Shown here: positions 44,883 through 55,185 of the stretch, piece after piece
Layout of the letters: every line of letters starts with the position of its first letter
How positions within the stretch are numbered: position 1 is the stretch's first letter
Assembly: GCA_034359265.1 (NCBI GenBank)
Contig: CP136893.1
Location: 23,816,001 to 23,880,000, forward strand
Source of the DNA: Canna indica
Taxonomy: Eukaryota; Streptophyta; Magnoliopsida; Zingiberales; Cannaceae
DNA length: 64,000 bases
Direction: 5' to 3'
The notes under the pieces: model-generated
What the model was told of the DNA's origin: nothing
The model's database searches: none
The model's input: only the letters and a program-made list of their open reading frames with translations
Program-made: the position numbers and the translations under genes

Positions 44883-44954
44883 AAATCCTACCAAAAGTCG
44901 AACACAAGTTGTTGTATTCATAGTCCAGAGTACTAACCACTACACCATAGAACC
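44883..44954 (-). pseudogene. tRNA-Gln(UUG)-like copy
   Basis: 72 nt. The 5' acceptor strand is intact, the 3' strand and T stem are degraded, and the loop is altered (plus-strand ATTCATAGTCC). Confidence 0.6.
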
Positions 44955-45154
44955 AATAGAAATAATGTTAGAATTAATTGAGATATAAATTTCACTGAAT
45001 AAACTTATACTTTATTTCAAATTTGTTTAGATCACGAATAGGAAAGTGTAAAACTACAAACATCTAATAAATACTACAATCACTTATTTGTTTTTGCATG
45101 ATTTTTGTCAAATAGAGATTTAATTAATTTCTTTTATAAATATCTAATATTTAA

Positions 45155-45226
45155 AAGTCCTTCCAAGAGTTAAACCTAGGTCGCTAGATTCAAAGTCCAT
45201 AGTGCTAACCGCTACACCATAGAACC
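45155..45226 (-). pseudogene. tRNA-Gln(UUG)-like copy
   Basis: 72 nt with UUG and the 5' acceptor strand kept. T arm and anticodon stem mutated. Confidence 0.65.
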
Positions 45227-45525
45227 AATCACAATATAGTTAGAATTAATTAAGATACAAATTCCACTAAATAAACTTATATTTTATTTCAAATTTGTTT
45301 AGATCTTGAATAGGAAAGTGTAAATTTGCACATTGTAATTCAATTAATTCATAATTAGCCTTATCAATTAAATCAGAATTAACCTTATCAATTAAATCAT
45401 AATTAACCTTACCTAGAAAACCAAAAAAATACAAACATCTAATAAACACTATAATCACTAATTTGTTGTGCATGATTTTAGTCAAATAGAGATTTAATTA
45501 ATTTCTTTTACAAGCATCTAATATA

Positions 45526-45591
45526 TACTGAGAGTCAAATCCAGGCTGCTGGATTCAAAGTCATGAGTAGTAACCACTACACCATAGAACC
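45526..45591 (-). pseudogene. tRNA-Gln-like copy lacking 3' acceptor strand (class epsilon)
   Basis: 5' acceptor strand, D arm and UUG loop recognisable. 3' strand absent. Confidence 0.65.
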
Positions 45592-45868
45592 AATCACAAT
45601 ATTGTTAAAATTAATTAAAATAAAAATCCAATTGAATAAACTTATATTTTATTTCAAATTTATATAGATCTCGAATAGGAAAGTTCAAATTTGCACATTG
45701 CAATTCTATTAATTCATAATTAACTATATCAATTAAATCATATTAACCTTACCTAGAAAATAAAAAAAATAAAATCATCTAATAACACTGAACCCACTAA
45801 TTTTGTTCTGCATGATTTTATTCATATAGAGATTTAATTAATTTCTTTTACAAGCATCTAATATTTAA

Positions 45869-45940
45869 AGGTCCTATTGGGAGTCAAAACTAGGTTATTG
45901 GATTCAAAGCCTAGAGTGCTAACCACTGCACCATAGAATA
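45869..45940 (-). pseudogene. tRNA-Gln(UUG)-like copy (class alpha)
   Basis: 72 nt with alpha-type T loop. Acceptor mutated at the 5' end. Confidence 0.65.
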
Positions 45941-46081
45941 GAAGATGATTTAGTTTGAATTAATTAAGATAAAAATCTTCACCTAATAAACTTACTAATA
46001 TTTTATTTCAAATTTGTTTAGATCTCATATAGGAAAGTGTAAGAATACAAATATCTAATAAACACTGCATAAAATATTTAA

Positions 46082-46153
46082 AGGTCCTACCGGGAGTCAA
46101 ACCCAGGTCGTTGGATTCAAAGTCTAGAGTACTAACCACTACACCATAGAACC
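46082..46153 (-). pseudogene. tRNA-Gln(UUG)-like copy, acceptor and T stem intact
   Basis: 72 nt. The acceptor stem is fully paired (GGTTCTA with TAGGACC), the T stem CTGGG/CCCGG is intact and UUG is present. Defects: T loop TTTGACT (C to T in the TTCGA core) and two mismatches in the anticodon stem (CTAGA/TCCAA). One of the least damaged copies. Confidence 0.72.
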
Positions 46154-46427
46154 AATCACAATAAAGTTAGAATTAGTTAAGAAAAAAATTCCACTGAATG
46201 AACTTATATTTTATTTCAAATTTGTTTAGATCTTGAATAGGAAAGTGTAAATTTGCACGATGTAATTCAATTAATTTATAATTAGCCTGATCATTTAAAT
46301 CATAATTAACCTCACCTAGAAAACTAAAAAAATACAAGCATCTAATAAATACTATAATCACTAATTTATTGTGCATGATTTTAGTAGTAGAGATTTAATT
46401 AATTTCTTTTACCAACATCTAATATAT

Positions 46428-46492
46428 ATCGAGAGTCAAATCTAGGTCACTGGATTCAAAGTCATTAGTGGTAACCACTATATCATAGAACA
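46428..46492 (-). pseudogene. tRNA-Gln-like copy lacking 3' acceptor strand (class epsilon)
   Basis: UUG loop retained. D arm and 5' end mutated (plus-strand ATATCATAGAACA). Confidence 0.6.
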
Positions 46493-46771
46493 AATCACAA
46501 TATTGTTAGAATTAATTAAGATAAAAATTCCATTGAATAAACTTATATTTTATTTAGAATTTGTTTAGATCTCGAATAGGAAAGTGCAAATTTGCGCATA
46601 GCAATTCTATTAATTCATAATTAACCTTATCAATTAAATCTTAATTAACCTTACCTGGAAAATAAAAAAAATACAATAATCTAATAAACACTGCAACCAC
46701 TAATTTTGGTTTGCATGATTTTAGTCAAATAGAGATTTAATTAATTTCTTTTATACGCATCTAATATTTAA

Positions 46772-46843
46772 AGGGCATACCGGGAGTCAAAACTAGGTCA
46801 TTGGATTCAAAGTTCAAAGTGCTAACCACTGCACCGTGGAATC
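46772..46843 (-). pseudogene. tRNA-Gln(UUG)-like copy (class alpha)
   Basis: 72 nt. 3' acceptor mutated (plus-strand AGGGCATACC), UUG retained. Confidence 0.65.
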
Positions 46844-47048
46844 AATGATGATTTAGTTAGAATTAACTAAGATAAAAATTTCACTGAATAAACTTACTTA
46901 TATTTTTTATTTCGAATTTGTTTAGATCTCGAATAAGAAAATGTAAAAATATAAATATCTAATAAACACTGCAATCATTAATATGTTTTGCATGATTTTA
47001 GTCAAGTAAAGATTTAATTAATTTCTTTTACAAGCACATAATATTTAG

Positions 47049-47119
47049 AGGTCCTACCGAGAGTTGAACCCGGTTGCTGGATTTAAAGTCTAGAGTACTA
47101 ACCACTACACCATAAAACC
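47049..47119 (-). pseudogene. tRNA-Gln-like copy
   Basis: 71 nt. T arm with GGTTCAACTC but one nucleotide lost beside it. The loop is CTTTAAA, so the anticodon reads TTA and not TTG. Confidence 0.65.
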
Positions 47120-47395
47120 AATCACAATATAGTTAGATTTAATTAAGATAAAAATTCCACTGAATAAACTTATATTTTATTTAAAATTTGTTTAGATATT
47201 GTATAGGAAAGTGTAAATTTGCACATTGCAATTCAATTAAATCATAATTAGCCTTATCAATTAAATCATAATTAATGTTACCTAGAAAACCAACAAAAAT
47301 ACAAACATCTAATAAACATTATAATCATTAATTTGTTATGCATGATTTTAGTTAAATAAAGATTTAATTAATTTCTTTTACAAGCCTTTAATATT

Positions 47396-47462
47396 TACCA
47401 AGAGTCGAATCCACGTCACTAGATTCAAAGTCCTGTGTTCTAACACAGTACACCATAGAACC
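47396..47462 (-). pseudogene. tRNA-Gln-like copy lacking 3' acceptor strand (class epsilon)
   Basis: UUG loop retained. D-arm side rearranged (plus-strand TTCTAACACAGTACACC). Confidence 0.6.
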
Positions 47463-47742
47463 AATCACAATATTATTAGAATTAATTAAGATAAAAATTC
47501 CATTGAATAAATTTATATTATATTTCGAATTTGTTTAGATCTCGAATAGGAAAGTGTAAATTTGTACATTGCAATTCTATTAATTCATAATTAACTATAT
47601 CAATTAAATCACAATTAACCTTACCTATAAAATAAAAAATAATACAAACATCTAATAAACACTGCAATCACTAATTTTGTTTTGTATGATTTTTGTCAAA
47701 TAGAGATTTAATTAATTTCTTTTACAAACATCTAATATTTGA

Positions 47743-47814
47743 AGGTCCTATCGGGAGTCAAAACCAGGTCATTGGATTCAAAGTCTAGAGTGCTAACCTC
47801 TGCACCATATAATC
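47743..47814 (-). pseudogene. tRNA-Gln(UUG)-like copy (class alpha)
   Basis: 72 nt, UUG loop kept. D-arm and 5' substitutions. Confidence 0.65.
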
Positions 47815-48013
47815 AATGATGATTTAGTTAGAATTAATTAAGATAAAAACTCCGCTGAATAAACTTATATTTTATTTCGAATTTGTTTAGATCTTAAATA
47901 TGAAACTGTAAAAATACAAATATCTAATAATCATTGCAATCACTAACTTGTTTTGAATGATTTTAAACAAATAGAGATCTAATTAATTTGTTTTACAAGT
48001 ATATAATACTTAA

Positions 48014-48085
48014 AGGTCCTATCCGGAGTCGAACCTAAGTCGTTGCATTCAAAGTCCAGAGTGCTAACCATTACAACATAGATCC
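48014..48085 (-). pseudogene. tRNA-Gln(UUG)-like copy next to CACTA insertion
   Basis: 72 nt. T loop GTTCGACTCC-like, closer to consensus than most, and UUG present. Mutated 5' strand (GGATCTATGTTGTAATGG). The CACTA-like element begins 2 bp upstream of its 5' end. Confidence 0.65.
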
Positions 48086-48109
48086 AACAATACAAAAAAG
48101 TAGGGTATC

Positions 48110-48400
48110 ACTGACGGATTAAATTTGTCGGTAATAGTCCAAAATCCGTCGGTAATACTATTATCGATGGATATATCTGTCGATAACATCTGTCGGTAAA
48201 ACCTGCTAGGTAATACCGATGGATTTGGTAAAAGTTGTTGGTATTACCAACTCATATAATAATCTGTCGACAATACCAACAGATACGCATCCATCGGTAA
48301 TACCATCCTATACCGTATATGCATCCGTCGGTAATACCAACATATATTCATCTGTCGGTAATACCAATGAAATGTATCCATCGGTAATATATATTTCAAT
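48110..48400. repeat. CACTA subterminal repeats, left arm
   Basis: At least ten occurrences of TCGGTAATAC-like units in both orientations, expected transposase-binding-type repeats of CACTA elements. Confidence 0.75.
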
Positions 48401-48447
48401 TTGTAATACCTGAATCCATTCCTAACCATGATACACTTGTACACCTT

Positions 48448-48632
48448 AAACTATTTAAATTTTTGAAATTCATTGTATTTACAATTGATTTCATCCACAC
48501 AACCACACAAACTATTTAAATTTTTGAAATTCATTGTATTTACAATTGATTTCATCCACACAACCACACAAACTATTTAAATTTTTGAAATTCATTGTAT
48601 TTACAATTGATTTCATCCGCACAACCACACAA
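48448..48632. repeat. 61-bp tandem repeat, 3 copies
   Basis: Units starting AAACTATTTAAATTTTTG and ending TTCATCCRCACAACCACAC, nearly identical, inside the CACTA left arm. Confidence 0.9.
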
Positions 48633-48639
48633 ACATATA

Positions 48640-50003
48640 TAATCAAGAATGATACATTTAATTAAATTCACAAGTGATACATAAGTGATACATAGTCAGT
48701 GTCAGTACATCCTTAACATACATGTCATATCACTAATTTCAATTGATTTCAAAATTCATAAATGATTTCAAAATTAAATACATATCATCGATTCTTTTTT
48801 GCCAAAAAGTAGATATTTACACCAAAACTTTTCATCCTTTGTATACTTGTATGTAGATGTTATAGAGATATTAATAAACCCGATAAAATCAACACAAAAT
48901 AACTAAAAACTGTACTGAAAATAAAAAAAATGAAAAAAAAAGAACTAAAGAACTCAAATAATTGTAGATTGTAGGATAGATGAACCACACCTGTACTTTA
49001 AGATATTATTCGATGTTATCCACACCTGTACTGTGATAGATTGCAGGATACTGAAGAACATTGTAGGATACTCAACCATCCTAATGAACCATGAACACAG
49101 TACTAAAAAACATTGTAGGATACTCTCTAAAAATTTTAGGATATTCAAAAATGAGATTTTGGTTTCATAAGTAAATATAGTGAGTTTCCCATATAAAAAC
49201 ATTCCAAAGTAATTTAACAAAATAGATTTCACTTAAATTCAAAATTAAACAACATACCACTAAAGTTCAAAAAGATTGAGTTGCAATCTTGTTCTTTTGA
49301 AATATGGCAAAGACAAAATTAAAACTAGCACATGAAGTGTACAAATTAACCAACTAAATAGATAAATTCATAATAAATTAGAATAATTAACCTTAAAACT
49401 ATGAGAATACAGTTTCATTTGGAAACGACTCCAATTAGAATAACTGATGCTAGAACTTAAAATTAAGTCAACTAAGGATATTCACCTGGAATGAACTGGA
49501 ATGGCAATTTCCACCTAACCCAAAAAAGAGCATTGTCACATCAAGGCTGAGCATGTTTAATGTGTGGTAAATAGATTTCTCTCTCTTTACATGGAAAAGT
49601 TTAAAACTATCATGTTAACAATATCACACTTGCATTAAAGAGAAAAATTAGGGTTATGCCAACTTGCATTTGTTTTGCTAAATCATCTGTAAATGACTAT
49701 GGATTTGCTCCAAAAGCCTCACATATCTTTAGAATATTAGTCTTTGCTCTTTCCCAGAGTAGAAGACAACAAAAACATTATTGGCAACCTGTGGATCCCA
49801 TATGTGAGAAAAAGAATATGGACATAGAGAAAAGCATGAAATGGAATTCACTAAAATAAGCGCTTTTAAATCAATTACCATAGGCCTGTAAAACTCAATG
49901 ATTAATTGCGAAAGAATACCTCCGGGTTAAATTAATTGTTTTACTTAGGGTTACTATGAAGAGAGGCTGGCCTTTTCTCCTGAAATTATTTATCCGTTAT
50001 TTT
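48640..50003. other. CACTA left-arm interior, no gene seen
   Basis: AT-rich sequence without recognisable coding domains. Longest frames are under 100 codons. Confidence 0.6.
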
Positions 50004-50280
50004 TGTTTACTGAAGCCTCAAACAATTAAAGGAGAAAAATTAACCAGTGATGGTTAAGCTTCATAGAATTGGAAGAATAACATGATATATTCGCAGGAGA
50101 AGAAAGAGGAAAAAATTGGAAGAAGAAAAAGTTCAAAAGTTAACCTAAGCTTTACACATCAGCTCACTATTTATCTAAGTTCCCAGCTGATTAGAAAATA
50201 CTAAAAAACCCTTTATTACAAACAAAACTGCAATGTCTACTTTAGTCTATTTACATACTATTTAATCAACTCACTTAATA
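50004..50280 (-). mobile_element. Copia 3' LTR
   Basis: 277 bp. Lacks about 100 bp present in the 5' LTR; the missing segment is bordered by AGAATAAC in the longer copy. Confidence 0.82.
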
Positions 50281-50333
50281 CTCCCCCTGCAAGCTGGGAC
50301 AGGAAAAAGGATTCTTCATGCCTAGCTTGCGTA

Positions 50334-50574
50334 TCATTTCTTCATGTTTCTAGTGTGGTAATGCCTTTGTAAGGATGTCAGCTGGTTGATTGTCACCTGA
50401 GATGTAGATTGGTCTGATGATACCTTGTAAATATTTCTCTCTTGCGAAGTAACAATCAATTTCAAGGTGTTCTGTTCTCTCGTGAAACACATGATTGGAG
50501 GTGATGTGAAGGGCACTTCTATTATCACAATACACTGGTATAGGTGTGTTCAATTTGAAACCAATTTTAGTCAA
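50334..50574 (-). pseudogene. Copia RNase H (broken)
   Basis: Two overlapping minus-strand frames give TPIPVYCDNRSALHIT, HERTEHLEIDCYFARE and QPADILTKALPH, the classic C-terminal Copia RNase H sequence, with a frameshift between them. Confidence 0.85.
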
Positions 50575-50956
50575 AACCTTGATAAACCAAATTAATTCTG
50601 CTGTGGTGCTTGATAGTGCTCGCAGCTCACTCTCTGGATTTACTTACAATTGCTTGTTTCTTAGATTTCCAGCTTACTAGGGAAGAACCAATTTTTACTA
50701 AGTACCCTATTACTAATTTCCTGGTTATCACACAACTTCCCCAATCTGCATCTGAGAAACTTGATATTGATGTGGTTATCTCAGAAGGTAAAACAGGCCC
50801 ATACTAGGAGCCTTTTTTAGGTACTTCAATACTCTTATTGCTGCCTTGTAATGTGACATTCTTGGCTTTTGACTAAACTGACTTAAGGTGTGCAGTGTGT
50901 AAGTGATATCTGGCCAATGGTGACATACAATAGCTTTCCAATTAAGCTTTTGTAAC

Positions 50957-51737
50957 TTAAACTATCATCCAGTAAAACATCTTCTCAGAATCTTCATTGG
51001 TGAGTTTGATGTTTACTTGCATAGGGGTATCTTTTGGCTTACAATCTTTCATGCCCATATCACTCAACAAATCTATAACATACTTTCTTTGACTGATGTG
51101 TATCTCATTTATTGTTATGTGTACCTCCAATCCAAGAAAGTAAGTCAAGTCTCCAAGATCTTTAAACCTAAATTTGTCATTCAAGTACTGTTTCAGGTTC
51201 TTCATCTCTGCAACATCAGTACTTGTCAGCACTATATATATCATCAACATAAACAGACACAATCACAATTTCATCATTATTTCTTTTGATGAATAAGCAA
51301 GTGTCTGTTGAGCTTTATTCATAGCCCCTGAATAAAATGCTTGTGGACAGTTTAGCAAACCACAGTCTGCCAGCCTGCTTCAGTCCATAGATGATTTTTT
51401 TTAATTTATAAACTCTTGTGTCATCTAGACTTCCATACCCCAATGGTTTAACCATGTAAACCTCTTCATTCAACTCACCATGTAAATAAGCATTATTTAT
51501 GTCAAGTTATTGCAATGACCAATTTTTAGAGGCTGCCACTGCAATCAAAGCTCTTATGGTGTTCATCTTTGAGACTGGAGCAAAGGTCTCTTCATAGTCA
51601 ATTCCTTCTTGCTGCGTGTAGCCTTTAGCTACAACTCTAGATTTGAATTTCTCAATGTCACCACTTGGTTTATATTTGGTGTGAAACACCCATTTACTAC
51701 CAACTGCCTTCTTCCTAGGAGGCAAGTCACACAACAC
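50957..51737 (-). pseudogene. Copia reverse transcriptase (broken)
   Basis: Minus-strand frame 51507-51737 has KKAVGSKWVFHTKYKPSG, VVAKGYTQQEGIDYEETFA and PVSKMNTIRALIA. Frame 50957-51262 has LKQYLNDKFRFKDLGDLTYFLGLEV. The YVDD region lies near 51230-51265 in a disrupted frame. Confidence 0.85.
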
Positions 51738-51850
51738 CCAAGTATTGTTTTCTTCAAGGGCCTTTAGCTCAGCCTGTATAGAATCAATCCAAATTTGTTT
51801 CCGGACAGCTTCACTATAGTTTTTTGGAGTTTGTGTGTTGTCTATGTAGG

Positions 51851-52929
51851 CTAAAAAGGCTTGGTAGTTTTGGGGACACTATTTAGGTTCATGTATCTGT
51901 ATAGTGGATAAGGTGAAGTTTTGGTTTTTGTTTCAAGTACTGGTTCAGTGACCAATGAGTTGCAACAATAATCATGGAGCTTTAATGGCTTTTGTGTGAC
52001 TTTGGTACTCTTTCTTGTTGCTGGTCTGGTTGGATGTGGAGATTGATTCATGATGTGGTTATCAGATGAACTTGTTTCACTATCTATTGGACTTAAAACA
52101 TCTTCCAACATACCATCAAGTCCACTCTGCATCTCTTCAATTTTCTTTTCTTTTTCTTTTTCTTTTTCTTTTTCTTTTTCTTTGTCTTTTTCTTTTCCTT
52201 TCTCATTGTTACCCCTAGTGGATGACTCAGTAATTTTTTCAGTGGATACAAACTCAACATTATCTGGAAATAGGCATTTGACATTTGATGTTGGTAGTGG
52301 AAAATTGGTTTTTTGAGTAAAAGGAGAAATGTTGAATGGGTAAATATTCTCTACAAAGGTCACATTTGTGGAGACAAAGATGTTTTGAGTTTTCAAATCA
52401 TACACATTATACCCTTTCTTGCCATAAGGATAACCTAAGAACATGCCTTCAATGGCTCTAGGTTCAAACTTGGTTCTTCCTTGTTTGAGTGAATTTGCAT
52501 AGCATAAATACCCAAATGTCTTCATGTGAGCTAGTATTGGAGGCTTCTGATATAGTTTTCATAGGGAGTCAAGTTTTCAATGGCTACATGAGGTGTTCTG
52601 TTGATGATGTATGTGGCCGTTAGCAAGCAATCTCCCCAAAAATGTGAAGGGAGTTGTGCCTGAAATTTCAAACTCCTAGCTATATCTAACAAATGCCTAT
52701 GCTTTCTTTCTACCAAGACATTTTGTTGAGGTGTTTCGACACATGTACTTTGATGAATGATTCCTAAATTAGCAAGATAGGCTTTAAGGGTTGCATTGAA
52801 GAATTCACTACCATTGTCTAACTTGAGGATTTTTATGGTAGTTTGAATTGGTTTTGGATGACTTTGATGTAATCCATAAGCATAGAGGGCACTTGTGATT
52901 TGGAAGAAAAAAGATATGTCCACACACAT
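51851..52929 (-). pseudogene. Copia integrase core and C-terminal region (broken)
   Basis: Frame 52531-52929 has LDNGSEFFNATLKAYL, STCVETPQQNVLVERKH and HFWGDCLLTATYIINRTP of the integrase core. Frame 51851-52525 continues with KTFGYLCYANSLKQGRTKF and IEGMFLGYPYGKKGYNVYD, then a Lys/Glu-rich low-complexity segment. Confidence 0.87.
52138..52200. repeat. CTTTTT microsatellite in coding region
   Basis: About nine tandem hexamers on the plus strand, encoding alternating Lys/Glu in the Copia polyprotein between integrase and RT. Confidence 0.9.
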
Positions 52930-52938
52930 CTACTGAAG

Positions 52939-53490
52939 TCATCCACTATGGTCCAGAAATATTTTTTTATCATAAGTAGGGGCTTTGTGAGGTCCCCAAA
53001 CATCAACATGCACTATTTCGAAAGGAAATGAAGCTTTATTTGTTCTTTGAGAAAAAGAAGTACATGCTTGTTTGGCCAATGGACAAACATTACAGAAAAA
53101 TTTTGGGCTCACACTGATATCAGGTATTACACTAGTCATGGTTTTCATCTTATTCATTGGCATATGGTTTTCATCTTATTCATTGGCATAAAGCTGTGCT
53201 ATCTAATGAAACATGAGAAGTAAATGAAGTAAAATTTTGTTTACTAGTAGGTGGGAAAGCTCCTTCATGTAGTATAGTCCATTGTCCACTTTACCACTCC
53301 CTATTTCGGTAGTATAGTCAATTTAAAAGAAGGAACAATAAGGGTTCTTTCTAACTTAATGTGTCTGTTAATGTATGCAATCCCTATTTCGGTTATTTCA
53401 GTGGTTGACCCATTTGGTAGTGAAACCCTATTGAATTATTTTGGTTTGGAAGCATTGTCTAAGGATATTTTGGATGATGCTACATGGTAT
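52939..53490 (-). pseudogene. Copia integrase zinc-binding region (broken)
   Basis: Minus-strand frame 52939-53163 contains KFFCNVCPLAKQACTSF and FPFEIVHVDVWGPHKAPT, the GAG-pre-integrase and start of the integrase core. A short duplication near 53140-53190 (CATATGGTTTTCATCTTATT) and stops break the frame. Confidence 0.8.
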
Positions 53491-54707
53491 GTAGCTCCAC
53501 TGTCCATAATCCAAGATTCAGATTTATCATAATTAGCTAAGCAAAGATGTATACCTGCCATGTTGACCCTTGGGTTTGTAATTTGCTTCTGGTTCTGCAT
53601 GAGGCTGACAAGAGTTTGATATTGTTCCTCAGTGAAACCTTCTATACTTCTTCCTTTGCTTTCGTGAAACTCTGTCTTTGTTTCTGACCTTTCAGTTGTT
53701 TGAGAGGACTGAACATTGTTAATAAGATTTTCCTTATTTGCATTGCTTCCATTCCAATAATTCATCTTTTGCTTTCCTTTATAAAATCTATGTCCTGGTG
53801 GGAACCCATGAAGCCTGTAACATACTTCTTTTGTGTACCCTAGTTTTTGACAATGCTCGCAAAATTTCTTGCTCCATGTTTGTGGCTTGCCCTTCTGAGC
53901 TTGTCGGGAAGCGTAGTTAGTGCCTTGGTAAGTAGTATTCAAAGCCACACTATCTACTTGACTTCCTTCAGTTTCAGAACCTATATGCCTTTGTGTTTCT
54001 TCTTGCTCCAACATGGAGTAAATTTGAGTTATTTCTGACAGCGGATTCATTAACAGAATTTGTCCTCTAATCCCCATGTATGATTCATGAAGTCCCATCA
54101 GGAATTGCCTCATTTTTCCTCTCTCCCTTTCTTCCTTGCCCAGCTTGCAATTGCAGCTGGTATTCATTCGAAGAGCATCCATCTCATCCCATAAACTCTT
54201 CAGCTTTGTATAATAAGCTGAGATGGTCATGTTCCCCTGTATAGTGTTATTGACTTGCGATTGGAGGTCGAAGATTCTCGGTTCATTACTGTGCCCAAAT
54301 CTGCCTTCGAGGTCCTTCCACATCTTGTATGATGTATTTGTGTAAATCACACTAGTACAGAGGTCAGGTGCGATGGATTGGAGAATTCATGACCTAACCA
54401 TATCGTCACACTGACGCCATAGCTCATATTTCAGATTTGTTTCCTCAGGCTCATTCAGAGAACCATTCACAAAACCCGGCTTCTTCTTGGCAGACAATGA
54501 AATCAACATTGTTTGTTTCTAAGGGAGATAGTTTTCATGCCCTTTAAATTGAATCGAGACGATCGACATACCGGGATTATCATTTCCTTGAAGGAAGTAG
54601 GGATTGCTCTCGGTTTGATTGCTATTCGAGGTCGCCCCTTCTTGATGTTTAGTCTGCGATTCATCCATTACTGATCGCACCATGGAATTTCGACGATTCC
54701 TTGCCAT
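53436..54707 (-). pseudogene. Copia gag and protease (broken)
   Basis: N-terminal piece 54519-54707 ends VSIVSIQFKGHENYLP. The 304-codon frame 53436-54350 has IYTNTSYKMWKDLEGRFG, MGLHESYMGIRGQILLMNP, the zinc knuckle CEHCQKLGYTKEVC plus YRLHGFPPGH, and the protease motif WIMDSGATYHV near its end. Here the DSG triplet is intact. Confidence 0.88.
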
Positions 54708-54790
54708 CTTCGAAAAGGGGGATCTGAAGATTTGATCACCGATCTGGTTTGCTGAACTCCTTCACTTCTTTGGATTGATTACGTACGCCC

Positions 54791-54802
54791 GCTCTCATAC
54801 AA
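54791..54802 (-). other. Copia primer-binding site (degenerate)
   Basis: Minus-strand TTGTATGAGAGC directly after the 5' LTR. Resembles TGGTATCAGAGC with mismatches. Confidence 0.65.
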
Positions 54803-55180
54803 TGTTGACTGAAGCCTCAAACAATTAAAGTAGAAAAATTAACCAATGATGGTTAAGCTTCATTGAATGGGAAGAATAACCGAAAATAACTGCTTTGAGA
54901 TTTGTGTTTTACTTTTGGAGCTCGGCTCCATAAGATTTGCTATGAAGCCGGGCTCCATACAAGTTGCATTCAGAATAACCTGAACACATTCACAGGAAGA
55001 GAAAGAGGAAAAAATTGGAAGAAGATATAAGTTCAAAAGTTAACCTAAGCTTTACACATCAGCTCACTATTTATCTAAGTTCCCCGCTGATTGGAAAAGA
55101 CTAAAAAACCCTTTATTACATACAAAACTGCAATCTCTACTTTAGTCTATTTACATACTATTTATTCAACTCGCTTAATA
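54803..55180 (-). mobile_element. Copia 5' LTR
   Basis: 378 bp, matching 50004-50280 over its outer parts, with an additional segment of about 100 bp near 54885-54990. Confidence 0.82.
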
Positions 55181-55185
55181 ATTTC

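Larger units (their letters stand above)
44508..48087 (-). repeat. tRNA-Gln satellite array, block 3
   Basis: Twelve tRNA-derived copies. Continues the monomer interrupted at 10954 by the Gypsy insertion and ends at 48087, where a CACTA-like element is inserted. One spacer (45350-45410) has a third copy of the AATTAAATCATAATTAACC-type unit. Confidence 0.9.
50004..55180 (-). mobile_element. Ty1/Copia retrotransposon with short LTRs (decayed)
   Basis: LTRs 50004-50280 and 54803-55180, with plus-strand ends TGTTKACTGAAGCC and CTTAATA. The primer-binding site abuts the upper LTR and the purine tract CTTGCAGGGGGAG the lower one. Order on the minus strand: gag, protease, integrase, RT, RNase H. 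Flanks ATTTT and ATTTC are a near-perfect duplication. Frameshifts and stops throughout. Confidence 0.88.

Noticed and set aside
50334..54707. Intact host gene on the minus strand
   Set aside because: All domains are Copia gag-pol in canonical order between paired LTRs, with frameshifts.
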